Source: Homoserinibacter gongjuensis
GTDB taxonomy: Bacteria; Actinomycetota; Actinomycetes; Actinomycetales; Microbacteriaceae
Reading direction: 5' to 3'
DNA length: 64,000 bases
Assembly (NCBI RefSeq): GCF_030161875.1
Contig: NZ_BSVA01000001.1
Coordinates: forward strand, 2,356,001 to 2,420,000
The notes beneath the pieces were generated by a model. It did not search any database and was not told where the DNA came from. It saw nothing but the letters and a program-made list of their open reading frames with translations. The position numbers and the translations under genes are program-made. Below are positions 22,565 to 30,362 of this stretch, in pieces. How positions within the stretch are numbered: position 1 is the stretch's first letter; each line of letters begins with the position of its first letter.

Positions 22565-22821
22565 ATGGCCCTCAACGTCGCCGTCGTGTCGGCGGAACGC
22601 GAGCTGTGGACGGGCGAGGCCACGCAGGTCATCGCCCGCACCACCGAGGGCGAGATCGGCATCCTGACCGGTCACGAGCCGGTGCTCGCGATCCTCGCGC
22701 CGGGGAGTCGCGGGTGACCGCGACCGACGGCACCGTCGTCACGGCGCGCGTCGGAGACGGTTTCCTCTCGGTGCAGGGCGACACGGTCACGATCGTCGCC
22801 GGTACCGCCGAACTGGTGTGA
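22565..22821 (+). CDS. atpC: F1Fo ATP synthase subunit epsilon, short form (one frameshift)
   Basis: Small F1 subunit of 85 residues after repair. It contains only the N-terminal beta-sandwich ([27 protein letters not shown]), and the C-terminal inhibitory helix pair of longer epsilon subunits is absent. Short epsilon forms are usual in this bacterial group. The break is in the G run 22702-22705 (expected [13 protein letters not shown]). Last gene of the operon. Confidence 0.9.
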
Positions 22822-22827
22822 GCGCTT

Positions 22828-22857
22828 CCGTCGTCCGGGGGATGACCCCGGCGACGG
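22828..22857 (+). terminator. Hairpin at end of ATP synthase operon
   Basis: ccgtcg-t-ccgggg (22828-22840) can pair with ccccggcgacgg (22846-22857) around a 5-nt loop, giving 12 pairs with one bulge, 7 nt after the atpC stop. There is no T run, so it may act through Rho or as an RNA 3'-end stabiliser. Confidence 0.6.
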
Positions 22858-22864
22858 AGCCTCG

Positions 22865-22870
22865 TAGAGT
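22865..22870 (+). promoter_or_regulatory. Putative -10 (tagagt), leaderless start of P-loop kinase gene
   Basis: TANNNT hexamer ends 6 nt before the ATG at 22877. Confidence 0.5.
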
Positions 22871-22876
22871 GGAGCC

Positions 22877-23398
22877 ATGCTCATCGTGATGGCGGGGCTT
22901 CCCGCGGCAGGCAAGAGCACGATCGCCGAGGTCGTCGGCAACCGTATGGGCGTGCCCGTTGTGTCGGTCGACCCGATCGAGGCGGCCATCCTCTCGGCGG
23001 GGATCGACGCCGATCAGCCGACGGGACTCGCCGCCTACCTCGTGGCCGAGGCGTTCGCGGATGCGGTCATCTCGGGCGGAGCGAGCATCATCGTCGACGC
23101 CGTCAATGCGGTGGGACCTGCGCGCGAGCAGTGGCTCAAGCTCGCCGAGCGCCAGAAGGCCGAGATCCGCTTCATCGAGGTGATCTGCTCGGATGCGGAG
23201 CTCCACGAGAAGAGGCTCGCCGCACGTGCCGAACGGCTCGCAGCGGCGTCGCTTCCCGAGACCTTCGCGGTCGAGCAGAGTCTCGACGAGTGGGAGGACT
23301 GGACGGGTCCGAGCGGCGCGATCGCGCGCATCACCCTGGATTCGGTGGAACCGCTGGGCGTCAACGTGGAGCGCGCGCTCGCGTTCCTGCAACGCTGA
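22877..23398 (+). CDS. P-loop kinase (AAA_33 / zeta-toxin-like fold)
   Basis: 173 residues with Walker A GLPAAGKST at the N-terminus, an Asp in VSVDPIEAAIL, a second strand IIVDAVNAVGP, and an Arg-rich lid region (EKRLAARAERLA). This is the fold of small-molecule or polynucleotide kinases such as gluconate kinase and chloramphenicol phosphotransferase. The substrate cannot be read. No antitoxin-like partner lies upstream, so a toxin role is not supported. Two nt separate it from yaaA, which suggests co-transcription. Confidence 0.75.
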   Translation: MLIVMAGLPAAGKSTIAEVVGNRMGVPVVSVDPIEAAILSAGIDADQPTGLAAYLVAEAFADAVISGGASIIVDAVNAVGPAREQWLKLAERQKAEIRFIEVICSDAELHEKRLAARAERLAAASLPETFAVEQSLDEWEDWTGPSGAIARITLDSVEPLGVNVERALAFLQR

Positions 23399-23399
23399 G

Positions 23400-24143
23400 G
23401 TGCTGATCCTGCTGCCGCCCTCCGAGACCAAGCGGGAGGGCGGAACGGCCGACACACGGCTCGCGCTGCGTGAGCTCGGCTACCCGCAACTCACGTCCGC
23501 TCGCCGCACGGCGCTGGCAGCGCTCGAGGAACTGGCGCGGGATCCGGCGGCGTCTGCTGCGGCGCTCAAGCTCGGGCCGACGCAGGCGCACGAGGCGCAG
23601 CGCAACCGCCGCATCCGCCGGTCACCCGTTCTGCCCGCGCTCGATCGCTACGACGGCGTGTTGTACGACGCTCTCGATGCGCCGACTCTGACCCCCGCGG
23701 CACGTGCCTTCGCGCACGAGCATCTCGCGATCGCGTCGGCGCTGTTCGGTTTGACGCGCGCGCTCGATCCGATCCCCGCCTACCGGGTCTCGGCGGACTC
23801 GCGCCTTCCGGGCGTCGCCCTCAAGAAGTTGTGGTCACCCGCGGTGTCGGCGGTCGTGGCCCAGGAGACCGGCCTCGTGCTCGACCTGCGCTCGGAGGCG
23901 TACGCCGCCCTGGGGCCCGCGCCCGATCATCAACGGGCGGTGTTCGTGCGGGTCGTGAGCGAGGAGGGCGGCCGCAAGCGTGCCCTCAATCACTTCAACA
24001 AGGCAGGCAAGGGTCGTCTCACGCGCGCCCTGCTGCTCGCGGGCGTCGATCACCCGGATGTGGAGTCGTTGCTGTCGTGGGCGGAAGCCGCCGGCGTCCG
24101 TCTCGAGCGCGGCGCCCCGGGCGAACTCGATCTCGTGGTGTGA
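23400..24143 (+). CDS. yaaA: YaaA family peroxide stress protein
   Basis: 247 residues beginning at GTG 23400. N-terminal LPPSETKREGG and C-terminal NHFNKAGKGRLTRALL are the YaaA/UPF0246 hallmarks. E. coli YaaA binds DNA and limits free iron damage during hydrogen peroxide stress. A similar role here is inference. It lies 1 nt after the kinase gene and its stop is 3 nt from the convergent tag gene. Confidence 0.85.
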   Translation: MLILLPPSETKREGGTADTRLALRELGYPQLTSARRTALAALEELARDPAASAAALKLGPTQAHEAQRNRRIRRSPVLPALDRYDGVLYDALDAPTLTPAARAFAHEHLAIASALFGLTRALDPIPAYRVSADSRLPGVALKKLWSPAVSAVVAQETGLVLDLRSEAYAALGPAPDHQRAVFVRVVSEEGGRKRALNHFNKAGKGRLTRALLLAGVDHPDVESLLSWAEAAGVRLERGAPGELDLVV

Positions 24144-24146
24144 CGC

Positions 24147-24727
24147 TCAGGCCGCGCGCCAGCATCCCACGACGTGGTCGTCGACAAGCCCCGCGGATTG
24201 CATGAGGGCGTACATCGTGGTCGGCCCCACGAAGCGGTAGCCGAGTTTCTTGAGTGCCGTGCTGAGCGCCGCGGCTTCGGCCGTGACCGCCGGGATATCG
24301 CCGAGCTCCGTCGGTCGCGCGCGGTGGCCCGACGGCGCGAACGACCAGATCACGCGATCGAGTTCGCCGGGGCGCTCGGCGAGCTGCTGCGTGACGCGGG
24401 CGTTCGAGATGGTCGCCTCGATCTTCGCCCGGTTGCGGATGATCCCCGTGTCGGCGAGCAGCCGTTCGATGTCCGCGTCGTCGAAGGATGCCACGGCGTC
24501 GATGTCGAAGTCGCGGAACGCCGCGCGGAAGGTCGGCCGGCGCCGGAGGATGGTGATCCAGGAGAGCCCCGCCTGAAACCCCTCGAGCGACAGCTTCTCG
24601 AAGAGCTCCCGATCGCCGTGCAGGGCATGCCCCCACTCCTCGTCGTGGTAGCGGCGGTACTCCGCGTCGTCGCCGACCCACCCGCAGCGTGCGGTGCCGT
24701 CGTCGCCGACGACGAGGAAGGCCTCAC
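24147..24727 (-). CDS. tag: DNA-3-methyladenine glycosylase I (one frameshift near the start)
   Basis: Removes 3-methyladenine from DNA. Zinc-site Cys in RCGWVGDD, then YHDEEWG, the substrate pocket LSLEGFQAGLSWITIL, the catalytic-region KIEA, and C-terminal YRFVGPTTMYALMQ with a final His/Cys zinc pair (DDHVVGCW). The frame from the GTG at 24727, overlapping the ogt stop, joins the body only if one base is added near 24720-24721. This gives 193 residues, the family length. Confidence 0.85.
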
Positions 24728-25295
24728 GCGGCGGGCTCCTCGCCCGGGATGTCGAGCGTCGGGTCGGGCCGCAGCCCGGTCGGCAGCTTGTGCGCGATGC
24801 CCTCGTGCTCGAGAAGCCACGACTTGGTGGGAATGCCCTCGCCCGCCGAATACCCGGTGATGACCCCTGCCGCGCCGAGCACCCGGTGGCACGGCACGAT
24901 GATCGGCACCGGGTTCGCCCCGACGGCCCCGCCGATGGCGCGGCCGGCGTGCTCGCGCCCGGTGGCCATGCCGAGCTCGCCGTACGAGACGACCTCGCCC
25001 CATTGCAGCTCGACGAGCTGCTCCCAGACGGCCCGCTGGAACGGCGTACCCCGCTCGAGCGACACCGGCACGTCGAAGTCGCGGCGGTGGCCGGCGAAGT
25101 ACTCCTCGAGCTGGCTCACCGCGCGATCGGTGACCGCGTCGGGGCGCTCGTCGAGCGCGTCGTGGGGCAGGGCGCCGTCGTGCTCGATCGCGAGCGACAC
25201 GATCGCGGTGCCGTTGCCGACGACCTCGATGCGGCCGATGGGGCTCGGGATGCGGCGGAGCGCCGCGGGCTCGGGGAGAGGGGCGGAAGCGTCAT
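24724..25295 (-). CDS. ogt: Methylated-DNA-protein-cysteine methyltransferase (one frameshift)
   Basis: Suicide repair of O6-methylguanine. Acceptor Cys in IIVPCHRVLGAAG near residue 136, the helix-turn-helix RAVWEQLVELQWGEVVSYGELG, and the Asn-hinge GANPVPI. The ATG at 25295 leads into the body after one base is added in the G run 25280-25283 (minus-strand C run). The repaired length is 190. It overlaps tag by 4 nt (GTGA), so two alkylation-repair enzymes are made from one message. Confidence 0.9.
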
Positions 25296-25301
25296 GGCAC
25301 G

Positions 25302-25307
25302 AGCGTA
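25302..25307 (-). promoter_or_regulatory. Putative -10 (tacgct) for ogt-tag
   Basis: On the minus strand TACGCT is followed by 6 nt and then the ogt ATG at 25295, again a leaderless arrangement. Confidence 0.45.
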
Positions 25308-25388
25308 GCCCCGGCCCCCGACGCTCACCGGCGGGAATCGGACATTGCGAACCGAGGGGCCGCGGGCCGTGCTGTGCAGGACCGGACG

Positions 25389-25394
25389 TAGTCT
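25389..25394 (+). promoter_or_regulatory. Putative -10 (tagtct) for aldo/keto reductase gene
   Basis: TANNNT hexamer 6 nt before the ATG at 25401. Confidence 0.45.
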
Positions 25395-25400
25395 CGAGGG

Positions 25401-26362
25401 ATGGAGACGCGCACCCTGGGAACCTCGTCGTTGCGAGTATCGGTCGTCGGCCTCGGGTGCAACAACCTGGGTCGCCCCGGCACCCGCACGCAGACGCAGG
25501 ATGGTGCGACCGAGGTCGTGCGGGCGGCCCTCGACGTGGGGGTCACCCTCTTCGACACGGCGGACATCTACGGCGCCGAATACGGCCTGAGCGAGCGGCT
25601 GCTCGGAGAGGCGCTGCGCGGGCGACGTGACGAGGCGATCATCGCCACGAAGTTCGGTCATCAGGACTACCCGTCGCCGTTCGCCGAGCTCGGTCCGCGT
25701 GGCGGTCGCCGCTACCTACGTGCCGCCGTCGACGCCTCGCTCTCACGCCTGCAGACCGACCACATCGACCTGTATCAATTGCACACCCCCGATCCGGAGA
25801 CCCCGATCGGTGAGACGCTGCAGGCGCTCGACGAACTCGTGCGCGAGGGCAAGGTCCTCGCGATCGGCCACTCGAATCTCGACGCGACGCAACTGAGAGA
25901 CGCCGACGACGCGGCCCACGACCTCGACACCGCACGGTTCGTCTCGGCGCAGAACGAGTACAGCCTGCTGGAACGCCAGGTGGAGGCCGAGCTGCTGCCC
26001 GCGGTGCGCGAGCGGGGCTCGGCTTCCTGCCCTACTTCCCGCTCGCGAACGGCCTGTTCACGGGCAAGTTCAGCCGGTCGGAGCGTCCCGCCGACACCCG
26101 CATCGCACGCCAGCGTCCGCACATCGCCGACAACGCGCCGTGGGACGCCATCGAGGCCTTCGAGCGCGTCGCGACCGCGCGCGGCATCGGCATCCTCGAG
26201 GCCACCTTCGGCTGGTTCCTCTCCCGACCCGAGCTCTCGAGTGTGATCGCCGGCGCGACGAGGCCCGAGCAGATCACCGCCAACGCGGCAGCCGGATCCG
26301 GATGGCGCCCCTCTGCCGAGGAGGTCGCCACGATCGACGCGCTGTTTCCGGGAGACGCTTGA
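25401..26362 (+). CDS. Aldo/keto reductase (one frameshift)
   Basis: NADPH-dependent oxidoreductase of the (beta/alpha)8 class. Catalytic Asp-Tyr in FDTADIYGAEYG, Lys in IATKFGH, and His in DLYQLHTPDPETP form the AKR tetrad. Cofactor residues come late (VIAGATRPEQITANAA). The break is in the G run 26024-26027 (expected RERGLGFLPYFPLANGL). One G gives 320 residues. Aldehyde or ketone substrates are expected, but none can be specified. Confidence 0.88.
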
Positions 26363-26368
26363 CAGCAC

Positions 26369-26920
26369 TCAGGTCGCCGACGCCGCGACCCACACGTTGA
26401 GGCTCGAGGCGAAGATGAGCCAGGCGAGGTAGGGCACCAGCAGCACGGATGCCAGCCGGCTGATGGGCCAGAACCGCAAGATCGTGAAGATCACCGCGGC
26501 GATGAGCACGACGATGATGCTGAAGGCGAGCCACAGCGCGGTCACGCCGAGCACCGGGTAGAGCGCGAAGAAGACGGGTGTCCAGGCGGCGTTGAGGGCG
26601 AGCTGCACGATGTACGCCACGAGCGCCGGGCGCACCTCGCCGTCCTGCCGCCGACGCCAGACGAGCCACGCGGCGACCGCCATCATGAGGTACAGGGCCG
26701 TCCAGACCGGACCGAAGACGATGTCGGGCGGACTCCACGGAGCCGTGTCGGCATCCGCGTACCACCCCTCGACGTGCGACATCGTCGCAAGCGACCCGAG
26801 CAGGCCGATGCCCGTCGCGAAGGCGATGGAGGCCAGCAGCACGAAGATGGAGACCGCCGGGTGCGTGTTTCGACGGGCGTGGGCCCGGGGAGCGGTGTCG
26901 GTCGTCGTGGGGGCCGTCAT
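26369..26920 (-). CDS. TspO/MBR family membrane protein
   Basis: 183 residues with five membrane helices. The family signature W-x-P-P (TAPWSPPDIVFGPVWTALYL), the LNAAWTPVFF helix and WLVWRRR are present. TspO proteins bind tetrapyrroles and modulate oxidative or porphyrin stress. An extra N-terminal arm of about 25 residues precedes helix 1. Intact, convergent with the aldo/keto reductase gene (6 nt between stops). Confidence 0.9.
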   Translation of the reverse strand: MTAPTTTDTAPRAHARRNTHPAVSIFVLLASIAFATGIGLLGSLATMSHVEGWYADADTAPWSPPDIVFGPVWTALYLMMAVAAWLVWRRRQDGEVRPALVAYIVQLALNAAWTPVFFALYPVLGVTALWLAFSIIVVLIAAVIFTILRFWPISRLASVLLVPYLAWLIFASSLNVWVAASAT

Positions 26921-26926
26921 GACTCC

Positions 26927-26932
26927 ACGGTA
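26927..26932 (-). promoter_or_regulatory. Putative -10 (taccgt) for the TspO gene
   Basis: On the minus strand TACCGT lies 6 nt before the ATG at 26920. Confidence 0.45.
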
Positions 26933-26994
26933 CGAAGCTGCCGCGCGGCCGAGCAGCCCCTTGACAGCGCCGCCCGGCGAGTTCGGCCGGGCTG

Positions 26995-28362
26995 TTAGTG
27001 CCCGATGAGCGGACCCATCGCACGCGCGACGAGCGAGCCGCGTCCGGTGAGACGCTGTTCGGCATCGGCGACGTTCATGGCTGCGAGACCGGCGTTCGCC
27101 CCGAGGAAGCGAAGCGGTTCGACCTCCCAGTCGGGCGATCGATGCCCCACCCACGGGAGGCGGGTCAGCTCGCTGTCGCCGCCGGTGAGCACATCGGCGA
27201 GCGTGCGGCCCGCGAGGTTCGTGGTGGAGAGGCCGTCGCCGACGTAGCCGCCTGCCCACGCGATGCGCGTCGCCGGGTCGTAGCGCACGGCGGCGTGCCA
27301 GTCGCGCGGCACCCCGAGCGGGCCGCCCCAGCGGTGGGTGACGGCGGCATCCCCGATCGCGGGAAACAGCTCGCCGAGCGTGCGCCGCAGATGCCTGAAG
27401 ACGCGATCGACGCGGTCGTACTCGGCCCGGATGGCGCTGCCCCAGTGGTAGCGCGCGCCGCGACCGCCGAAGGCGAAACGGTCGTCTGCCGTGCGTTGAC
27501 CGTAGACCAGCAGGTGGCGGTAGTCGCTGAAGGTGCGGCCGTGCGGAATGTCGACCTCGTCCCAGAAGGAGCTCGGCAACGGCTCGGTCGCGATCATGAG
27601 CGAGTACAGCGGCAGGATGCTGCGGTGCGTCTGGGGGAGTGCGGCGCCATAGCCTTCGATCGCGATGACAGCGCGATCGCACGTGACGACGCCGCGGTCG
27701 GTCTCGACGCGGCCCGGATCGACGCGCGTGACCGTCGTGCCCTCGGCGATGTGCACCCCGCGTGCCTCGAGCGCGCGGGCGAGACCGCGCACGAGCTTGG
27801 CGGGGTGCAGCCGCGCGCAGTTGGGGTCGAACACGGCGCCGTGAGAACCCGCTGCGGACGCGCGGTCCGGCTCCCACCATTCGAGCGGGTCGACGCCGTA
27901 GCTCTCGGCCTCGAGGAGGTCGGCGCGGGCGGCGCGCTCCTGCGCCGCCGAGCGCGCATAGACGACAGTGCCCGCACGCGCGTAGTCGCAGTCGATGCCC
28001 GCCTCGGCCGCCGCTCTGCCGACCTCGGCGACGGTATCGATCATCGCGCGCCGCATCGCGAGTGCGGCATCCCGGCCGTGCGCGGCCGCGAGCGAGGCCG
28101 TCGAGCGGGGGAACAGCGCACTGCACCACCCGCCATTGCGACCGGAGGCGCCGAAGCCCGCGGTCTCCTTCTCGAGCACGAGGATGCGCGCGCCGGGGTC
28201 GCGCTCGAGCAGGTACCAGGCCGTCCACAGGCCCGTCAGGCCGCCGCCGACGATCGCGACGTCGGCATCCGCGTCGCCCTCGAGAGGCGCCCGCTGAACG
28301 AGCGGGTCGCCCGCGCTCGCGACCGAGTCGTGCCAGTACGACAGCCCGCGGTAGTCGGTCAC
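26995..28362 (-). CDS. FAD-dependent oxidoreductase, gamma-glutamylputrescine oxidase-like
   Basis: 455 residues, DAO/GlyOx fold. The dinucleotide motif VAIVGGGLTGLWTAWYLLE and FGASGRNGG match PuuB-like amine oxidases, and the C-terminal GGYVGDGLSTTNLAGRTLAD closes the FAD site. The GTG at 28362 (VTDYRGLSYW) was chosen because the upstream frame runs into the neighbouring aminotransferase. Its 3' neighbour is TspO and its 5' neighbour a class III aminotransferase 7 nt away, so a role in putrescine or other amine breakdown is likely. The exact amine is unproved. Confidence 0.8.
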   Translation of the reverse strand: MTDYRGLSYWHDSVASAGDPLVQRAPLEGDADADVAIVGGGLTGLWTAWYLLERDPGARILVLEKETAGFGASGRNGGWCSALFPRSTASLAAAHGRDAALAMRRAMIDTVAEVGRAAAEAGIDCDYARAGTVVYARSAAQERAARADLLEAESYGVDPLEWWEPDRASAAGSHGAVFDPNCARLHPAKLVRGLARALEARGVHIAEGTTVTRVDPGRVETDRGVVTCDRAVIAIEGYGAALPQTHRSILPLYSLMIATEPLPSSFWDEVDIPHGRTFSDYRHLLVYGQRTADDRFAFGGRGARYHWGSAIRAEYDRVDRVFRHLRRTLGELFPAIGDAAVTHRWGGPLGVPRDWHAAVRYDPATRIAWAGGYVGDGLSTTNLAGRTLADVLTGGDSELTRLPWVGHRSPDWEVEPLRFLGANAGLAAMNVADAEQRLTGRGSLVARAMGPLIGH

Positions 28363-28369
28363 GCCGGTG

Positions 28370-29773
28370 CTACAGGCGCGTCCAGGCCTCGGTGAGTACC
28401 GAGCGCAAGGTGCCTTCGATCTCGTCGAACTCGGCCGGCCCGATCGTGAGCGGCGGTGCGAGCTGCACGACGGGGTCGCCTCGGTCGTCGGCGCGACAGT
28501 ACAGCCCCGCGTCGAAGAGTGCCTTGGAGAGGAAGCCGCGGAGCAGTCGCTCGGACTCGTCGTCATCGAAGGTCTCGCGGGTCTTCTTGTCTTTCACGAG
28601 CTCGATGCCGAAGAAGTAGCCGTCCCCGCGCACGTCGCCGACGATCGGCAGATCGAGCAGCCGCTCGAGAGCCGCGCGGAACAGCGGCGAGTTCTGCTTG
28701 ACGTGATCGGTGAGCCCCTCCTCCTCGAAGATCGCCAGGTTCTCGAGAGCGACGGCGCTCGAGACCGGGTGACCGCCGAAGGTGTAGCCGTGGTAGAACG
28801 CCGTCGAACCGTGACGGAAGGGCTCGTACAGCCGGTCGCTCACGATGCATGCGCCAATCGGCGAGTAGCCGCTCGTCATGCCCTTGGCGCACGTGATCAT
28901 GTCGGGACGGATGTCGTACGTCGTCGAGGCGAACATGTCGCCGATGCGGCCGAATCCGGTGATGACCTCGTCGGCCACGAGCAGCACGTCGTACTTGTCG
29001 CAGATCTCGCGCACCCGCTGGAAGTATCCCGGCGGCGGCGGGAAGCATCCGCCGGAGTTCTGCACGGGCTCGAGGAAGACCGCGGCCACCGTCTCGGGGC
29101 CCTCGAAGTTGATCATCTCCTCGATGCGGTTCGCGGCCCACTGCCCGAATCCCTCGAGAGTCGTGCCTTCGTATCCGGCCTCAGCAGCGCGGTAGTAGTT
29201 GGTGTTCGGCACCCGGAAGCCACCCGGGGTCACGGGCTCGAACATCTCCTTCATCGCGGGGATGCCGGTGATCGCGAGGGCGCCCTGCGGGGTGCCGTGA
29301 TAGGCGACGTAGCGCGAGATCACCTTGTGCTTGGTGCCGCGGCCCTGCAGCTTCCAGTAGTACTTGGCGAGCTTGAAGGCCGTCTCGACGGCCTCGCCGC
29401 CGCCGGTGGTGAAGAACACGCGGTTGAGGTCGCCCGGCGCGTAGTCGGCGAGGCGGTCGGCGAGCTCGATCGCCGAAGGGTGCGCGTACGACCACAGCGG
29501 GAAGAACGCGAGCTCTTCCGCCTGCCGCGCCGCGACCTCCGCGAGGCGGCGCCTGCCATGGCCCGCGTTGACGACGAAGAGCCCCGAGAGCCCGTCGAAG
29601 TACTGCTTGCCGTGCGAATCCCAGATGTGGTGGCCCTGGCCCCGCACGATGATCGGCGCGCCGTGCTCTTCGAGCACCGACTGGCGCGTGAAGTGCATCC
29701 ACAGATGGTCTTTCGCCTTCTGCTGCAGCTCGGCCTCGCTCTGCGCGCTCAGCGCGCCTGCGGTCATGGTCAT
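28370..29773 (-). CDS. Class III aminotransferase, probable putrescine/diamine-pyruvate type
   Basis: PLP enzyme of 467 residues. GAEAV-like pocket as TTGGGEAVETAFKLA, HGTPQGALAITG, the cofactor Asp in LLVADEVITGFGRIG and Schiff-base Lys in ITCAKGMTSGY (near residue 296) are present. The closest family patterns are SpuC/omega-amino acid:pyruvate aminotransferases, which move an amino group from putrescine to pyruvate. It sits between the FAD oxidase and an Lrp regulator, all on the minus strand. Start ATG 29773; a second ATG two codons later is possible. Confidence 0.85.
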   Translation of the reverse strand: MTMTAGALSAQSEAELQQKAKDHLWMHFTRQSVLEEHGAPIIVRGQGHHIWDSHGKQYFDGLSGLFVVNAGHGRRRLAEVAARQAEELAFFPLWSYAHPSAIELADRLADYAPGDLNRVFFTTGGGEAVETAFKLAKYYWKLQGRGTKHKVISRYVAYHGTPQGALAITGIPAMKEMFEPVTPGGFRVPNTNYYRAAEAGYEGTTLEGFGQWAANRIEEMINFEGPETVAAVFLEPVQNSGGCFPPPPGYFQRVREICDKYDVLLVADEVITGFGRIGDMFASTTYDIRPDMITCAKGMTSGYSPIGACIVSDRLYEPFRHGSTAFYHGYTFGGHPVSSAVALENLAIFEEEGLTDHVKQNSPLFRAALERLLDLPIVGDVRGDGYFFGIELVKDKKTRETFDDDESERLLRGFLSKALFDAGLYCRADDRGDPVVQLAPPLTIGPAEFDEIEGTLRSVLTEAWTRL

Positions 29774-29780
29774 GATGCGA

Positions 29781-30248
29781 TCACCTGGTTCCCCAGTTGT
29801 AGAGCTGCTTCTGCAGCTTCAGATAGACGAAGGTCTCGGTGGCCTCGACGCCGTCGATGCGGCGGATCCGCTCGTTGAGCAGCTCGATGAGCTCATCATC
29901 GTTCTCGCACACGATCTCGGCGAGGATGTCGAAGCTCCCCGCGGTGAGCACGACGTAGTCGACCGCCGTGATGTCGCTGAGCTTCTGCGCGATGACGCGG
30001 CTGTCGCCGGTGACGCGGATGCCGACCATGGCCTGGCGATAGAAACCCAGCTGCATCGGGTCGGTCACGGCGACGACCTGCATGACGCCCGCGTCGGTGA
30101 GCTTCTGCACCCGCTGGCGCACGGCCGCCTCCGACAGCCCGACGGCTTTGCCGATCTCGGCGTAGGAGCGGCGACCGTCTTCTTGCAGCTGTTCGATGAT
30201 CGCCTTGGACACCTCGTCGAGGGCGATGGGGCGGCTGCGGGGCGTCAT
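29781..30248 (-). CDS. Lrp/AsnC family transcriptional regulator
   Basis: 155 residues. The N-terminal winged helix (DEVSKAIIEQLQEDGRRSYA, AVGLSEAAVRQRVQKL) and C-terminal RAM ligand domain (VVLTAGSFDILAEIVCEND) are clear. The first gene of the minus-strand operon, 7 nt before the aminotransferase and divergent from the aldehyde dehydrogenase. It very probably controls both directions in response to an amine, amino acid or GABA. That ligand is inferred. Confidence 0.9.
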   Translation of the reverse strand: MTPRSRPIALDEVSKAIIEQLQEDGRRSYAEIGKAVGLSEAAVRQRVQKLTDAGVMQVVAVTDPMQLGFYRQAMVGIRVTGDSRVIAQKLSDITAVDYVVLTAGSFDILAEIVCENDDELIELLNERIRRIDGVEATETFVYLKLQKQLYNWGTR

Positions 30249-30314
30249 GCGCTCGATTCTCTCATCGAAGGCAGGTCTCGACAAGGGAATCCGCAATCTC
30301 GGGCGCGAATCGCG

Positions 30315-30325
30315 ACGAAATCAGC
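30315..30325 (-). promoter_or_regulatory. Candidate operator, gctgatttcgt
   Basis: Minus-strand gctgatttcgt lies just upstream of the -35 of the aldehyde dehydrogenase promoter, in the Lrp/dehydrogenase intergenic region. The same 11-mer appears at 50242-50252 and with one change at 58290-58300. It overlaps a short palindrome cgcgaatcgcg (30304-30314). Confidence 0.4.
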
Positions 30326-30327
30326 AG

Positions 30328-30356
30328 TTCCGACCCTGCCGAGAAGAGGTTATGGT
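30328..30356 (+). promoter_or_regulatory. Promoter of aldehyde dehydrogenase gene (-35 ttccga, -10 tatggt)
   Basis: ttccga (30328-30333) and tatggt (30351-30356) are separated by 17 nt. The predicted start falls on or next to the ATG at 30363, so the message is probably leaderless. Confidence 0.55.
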
Positions 30357-30362
30357 GGCCAC

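Noticed and set aside
22877..23398. Zeta-type toxin of a toxin-antitoxin pair
   Set aside because: The fold is shared by many kinases, and there is no small upstream antitoxin gene. The neighbours are housekeeping genes.
26998..28395. 465-residue plus-strand open frame opposite the FAD oxidoreductase
   Set aside because: Antisense shadow. The minus strand carries the FAD-binding motif and the family C-terminus.
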